This document shows positions 5,701-7,661 of a stretch of DNA of 7,661 nucleotides, piece by piece. A program made the position numbers and the translations under genes. Positions within the stretch are counted from its first letter, which is position 1, and every line of letters starts with the position of its first letter. This stretch comes from CAZGHF01 sp043797305. GTDB taxonomy: Bacteria; Patescibacteriota; Minisyncoccia; UBA6257; GWB1-50-10. Under the pieces are notes generated by a model. The model saw only the letters and a program-made list of their open reading frames with translations, searched no databases and was not told the origin of the DNA. The stretch lies in assembly GCA_043797305.1 (NCBI GenBank), contig JAZDPW010000014.1:1-7661 (forward strand), in the 5' to 3' direction.

Positions 5701-6594
5701 CTAGTAAATGTACTCGTCAACGATTAGGTTGTTTTCGTCAAGGAGAAGAAGACGGTCGTGTTTGGGGTCAAAAGGCAATCGGTCGCTCGTCCAAACCCGC
5801 CACCCGTAGGAATAAAAATCGGAATTGCCGGAATAGTCGTTAACGCAACCCCCGTAATTGAGGTTCCCTAAAAGCTCGCGACAGGCCAAATCTTCCGGCT
5901 TGGTAAAACGGCTGAGTTCCGCGCCGGTTGGCTGCTCGCAGGAAGAAAGCGAACGGACGAAGTCCTGACAATCGCCGGAGAAAGTGATGGTTTCGCTCCG
6001 GTCCGGCCGGGGGCAGTTATTCGGCAGTTTCGGGCTTAAGGTAAAAACGTTATTGAGATAACCGGTGCATTTATTGAGCTCAACATTTTTAACAATGGAG
6101 TTTACATCGGCGTAGAACACCGCCGAAGTCCGGGGCCGAAGAATTATCTGGGCGAGGTTCACTGGGGGCACGAAAGAAGTACTACCCCTTATCACGATTT
6201 CTTTTTTGCTGTTGGCTCTTATTTTCCAATTAGTAATATTCAAAGATTCTTTGAGAGCGGTATCGGCCCGGAGCGTAAAACCGCCGCCGGTCCCCGAGCT
6301 CGAGGGACGTCTAAGGGAGGTGATTTCAACCTTGCCGAAATCCGGCGAAAGATCAGTAGCCTTAAAACCGAGAGGAATATCTTTCGCGATTCCCGAAGGT
6401 TTTTCGAGATCAACCGTTACCTTCTCCCCGTCCCCGTTCACCTCCGCGCTAAGTCCCGCCTCTGGTGACGTCGAAGAATTGCGCCATCCTGAAAAAAATC
6501 CGCCAAAACTTACCTCGCCGGCTATCCAACGAACGCCTGAGTAGACAAGAGCGATAACGATTATGATGGCGAGGATCAGGCCGAAGATACGCAT
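5701..6594 (-). CDS. Membrane-anchored cysteine-containing surface protein, possibly lamin-tail-like
   Basis: This 297-residue protein begins with a signal anchor (residues about 4-20, GLILAIIIVIALVYSG) followed by a predicted extracytoplasmic region. Residues about 88-160 (VEITSL, ITNWKIRANSKKEIVIRG) and 264-297 (GWRVW; HDRLLLLDENNLIVDEYIY) resemble the strands of lamin-tail (LTD) beta-sandwiches, in particular the closing LLD-N-IVD-Y pattern. Six cysteines (C176, C194, C209, C219, C238, C250) lie between them, the first in NKCTGYL, and could form disulfides. I recall similar uncharacterised proteins from Parcubacteria, but that is memory and not a search. No catalytic motif is seen. The ATG at 6594-6592 lies 22 nt after the leuS stop on the same strand, so the two are probably cotranscribed; no Shine-Dalgarno is visible. 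The loop RRPSSSGTGGG coincides with a palindromic DNA segment. Confidence 0.8.
   Translation of the reverse strand: MRIFGLILAIIIVIALVYSGVRWIAGEVSFGGFFSGWRNSSTSPEAGLSAEVNGDGEKVTVDLEKPSGIAKDIPLGFKATDLSPDFGKVEITSLRRPSSSGTGGGFTLRADTALKESLNITNWKIRANSKKEIVIRGSTSFVPPVNLAQIILRPRTSAVFYADVNSIVKNVELNKCTGYLNNVFTLSPKLPNNCPRPDRSETITFSGDCQDFVRSLSSCEQPTGAELSRFTKPEDLACRELLGNLNYGGCVNDYSGNSDFYSYGWRVWTSDRLPFDPKHDRLLLLDENNLIVDEYIY
6290..6308. repeat. Short GC-rich palindromic segment inside the surface-protein gene
   Basis: GTCCC (6290-6294) and GGGAC (6304-6308) flank a core containing GAGCTC and CTCGAG. Read on the coding (minus) strand it is CCC TCG AGC TCG GGG, encoding P-S-S-S-G in a low-complexity loop. 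The outer parts CCCTCGA and CTCGGGG match the ends of the leuS palindromic element and are in the same reading phase. It may be a short member of the same repeat family; chance similarity in a Ser/Gly loop is possible. Confidence 0.4.
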
Positions 6595-6616
6595 ATTGTT
6601 TGGTTAAATCTTATAC

Positions 6617-7661
6617 CTAAACAACGAAGTTGATAAGGCGGTCGGGAACGAAAACGACTTTCTTTGGCTTCTTCGCCCCGAGAAAGCCGGCTATTTTACC
6701 CGTCCCAAGAGCCAGTTTTTCAGCTTCTTTCTGACTCAACCCCTTTTCCACCGTCACCGTTGCTCGGACCTTGCCGTTTATTTGGATAACCAATTCGAAG
6801 TTTTCTTCCCGGATAAGTTTCGGACTATATTCGGGCCACTTTTCCTTGTGAATCGATTTTTCGTTGCCCGATTTTTCCCAAAGCTCTTCGGCGATGTGAG
6901 GCGCAAAAGGCGCCAGTAACTTCAGGAATAATGAGCAGTGGACGGCGGACAACGAATTTTTATTCTCCTCCATTGCGTTCAAAAGAATCATCAGAGCGCT
7001 TATAGCGGTGTTGTATTTAAGATTTTCTATATCCTCCGTAACCTTTTTTATGGTTCCGTTTATTACTAGGTCAATGTACTTTCTTTGAAGATTGCTCTCC
7101 TTGCCTTTTCTTTCAACAAAACTAATCACAAGAGTCCAGGTTCTCTGCAAAAACCTCTCTATCCCTAAAATCCCTGAATCGCGAAAGTCGCCGCCCTGCT
7201 CGAACGGCGCAAGGAACATCAGGTACATCCGCAAAGTATCGGCGCCGAACCTTCTAATATATTCGTCGGGATTCACGACGTTGCCCTTCGACTTGGACAT
7301 TTTCGCTCCTTCTTTAATGAGAAGGCCGTGAGCGCGGAACTTCGGAAACGGCTCGCCTTCCGGTGCGTCCGATTTGCCGAATTCCAAAAGCTTCAAATCG
7401 TGAAGAGCAAGCGCCAGAAATCTTACATAGAGAAGATGAAGAACCGAATGCTCGGCCCCACCGGTGTAGAGATTGACTGGCAACCACTTCTTTGTCACCT
7501 CCGGATCCCAAGGGACTTGCCCCGAGCGAGCAGAGCGAGTCGAGGGGTACCTTAGGTAATACCAAGCCGAATCCAAGAAAGTATCGGAAACGTCGGTCTC
7601 CCGCCGGGCCTTACCGCCGCATTTCGGGCATTTTGTCTCGTAAAAAGATTTGACGGAGGCA
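6617..7661 (-). CDS. leuS: Leucyl-tRNA synthetase, C-terminal part (5' end beyond the window)
   Basis: The visible 347 residues match the end of LeuRS, which attaches leucine to tRNA-Leu using ATP in the cytoplasm. The frame is open to the right edge: the segment right of 7576 encodes a CPKC zinc-type knuckle (7619-7630), then RRETD and FLDSAWYYLRY. The TTG at 7576-7574 is therefore an internal leucine and not a start. WLPVNLYTGGAEHSVLHLLY and the ATP-binding KMSKS loop (7303-7289) are intact; the stretch before KMSKS is short, so the leucine-specific insertion of the E. coli enzyme is absent. The anticodon-binding helices (ALMILLNAMEENK; LLAPFAPHIAEELW) and the C-terminal QINGKVRATV domain follow, ending at TAG 6619-6617. 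The HIGH motif and editing domain lie outside. A GC-rich palindromic element at 7520-7547 is translated in frame between LRY and WLPV. Confidence 0.96.
   Translation of the reverse strand, partial: ASVKSFYETKCPKCGGKARRETDVSDTFLDSAWYYLRYPSTRSARSGQVPWDPEVTKKWLPVNLYTGGAEHSVLHLLYVRFLALALHDLKLLEFGKSDAPEGEPFPKFRAHGLLIKEGAKMSKSKGNVVNPDEYIRRFGADTLRMYLMFLAPFEQGGDFRDSGILGIERFLQRTWTLVISFVERKGKESNLQRKYIDLVINGTIKKVTEDIENLKYNTAISALMILLNAMEENKNSLSAVHCSLFLKLLAPFAPHIAEELWEKSGNEKSIHKEKWPEYSPKLIREENFELVIQINGKVRATVTVEKGLSQKEAEKLALGTGKIAGFLGAKKPKKVVFVPDRLINFVV
7520..7547. repeat. In-frame GC-rich palindromic element within leuS
   Basis: CCCC (7520-7523) and GGGG (7544-7547) enclose two direct copies of GAGCGAG (7524-7530 and 7533-7539) and a TCGA. 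In the leuS frame the segment encodes P-S-T-R-S-A-R-S-G, where other bacterial LeuRS proteins I can recall have a loop like TDPKNP. The spacing between LRY and WLPV is 20 residues here, against about 17 in a typical bacterial enzyme. The composition is unlike the flanking leuS sequence. I infer a mobile or dispersed palindromic repeat tolerated in a surface loop of the catalytic domain. Confidence 0.55.

Noticed and set aside
7574..7576. TTG as the leuS start
   Set aside because: Upstream codons to the window edge encode the conserved LeuRS zinc knuckle and RRETD, so the gene is only cut by the window.

Overview
The window reads as a fragment of a Patescibacteria/CPR-type (Parcubacteria-like) bacterial genome. 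The evidence is indirect. Genes are tightly packed and often convergent, and the standard genetic code works throughout (no in-frame TGA is needed). None of the visible starts has a clear Shine-Dalgarno sequence. The cell-surface proteins (Fn3-like repeats plus DUF11-like domains, and a membrane-anchored protein with lamin-tail-like features) are of kinds I associate with that group. No marker in the window fixes the taxonomy.

Layout: (1) 1-2974, plus strand: the 3' part of a gene for a large surface protein with six complete and one partial Fn3-like repeats, two DUF11-like domains and a C-terminal membrane anchor. (2) 2971-4440, minus strand: a membrane-bound processive-type GT2 glycosyltransferase whose stop codon overlaps the stop of gene 1. 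(3) 4441-4609: an intergenic region holding a compact element of about 132 bp with 14-bp perfect inverted termini, an internal 23-nt palindrome and a 5-bp flanking direct repeat that duplicates the glycosyltransferase start codon. (4) 4610-5689, plus strand: an HtrA/DegP-type serine protease with one PDZ domain, a GTG start and no signal peptide. (5) 5701-6594, minus strand: a single-pass surface protein with possible lamin-tail-like features. (6) 6617-7661, minus strand: the C-terminal part of leucyl-tRNA synthetase, continuing beyond the right edge; it probably shares a transcript with gene 5.

The window is mostly envelope and surface biology (repeat stalk, sugar polymerase, protease, surface protein) next to one housekeeping tRNA synthetase. 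I see no complete, obviously new multi-gene system. The most unusual signals are at DNA level. One is the inverted-repeat element at the glycosyltransferase start, which could be a MITE-like insertion or a structured mRNA leader. The other is a set of GC-rich palindromic sequences inside coding regions: one in leuS, a shorter relative in the neighbouring surface-protein gene in the same reading phase, and a doubtful third at the start of the protease gene. These recall protein-coding palindromic elements such as those of Rickettsia.
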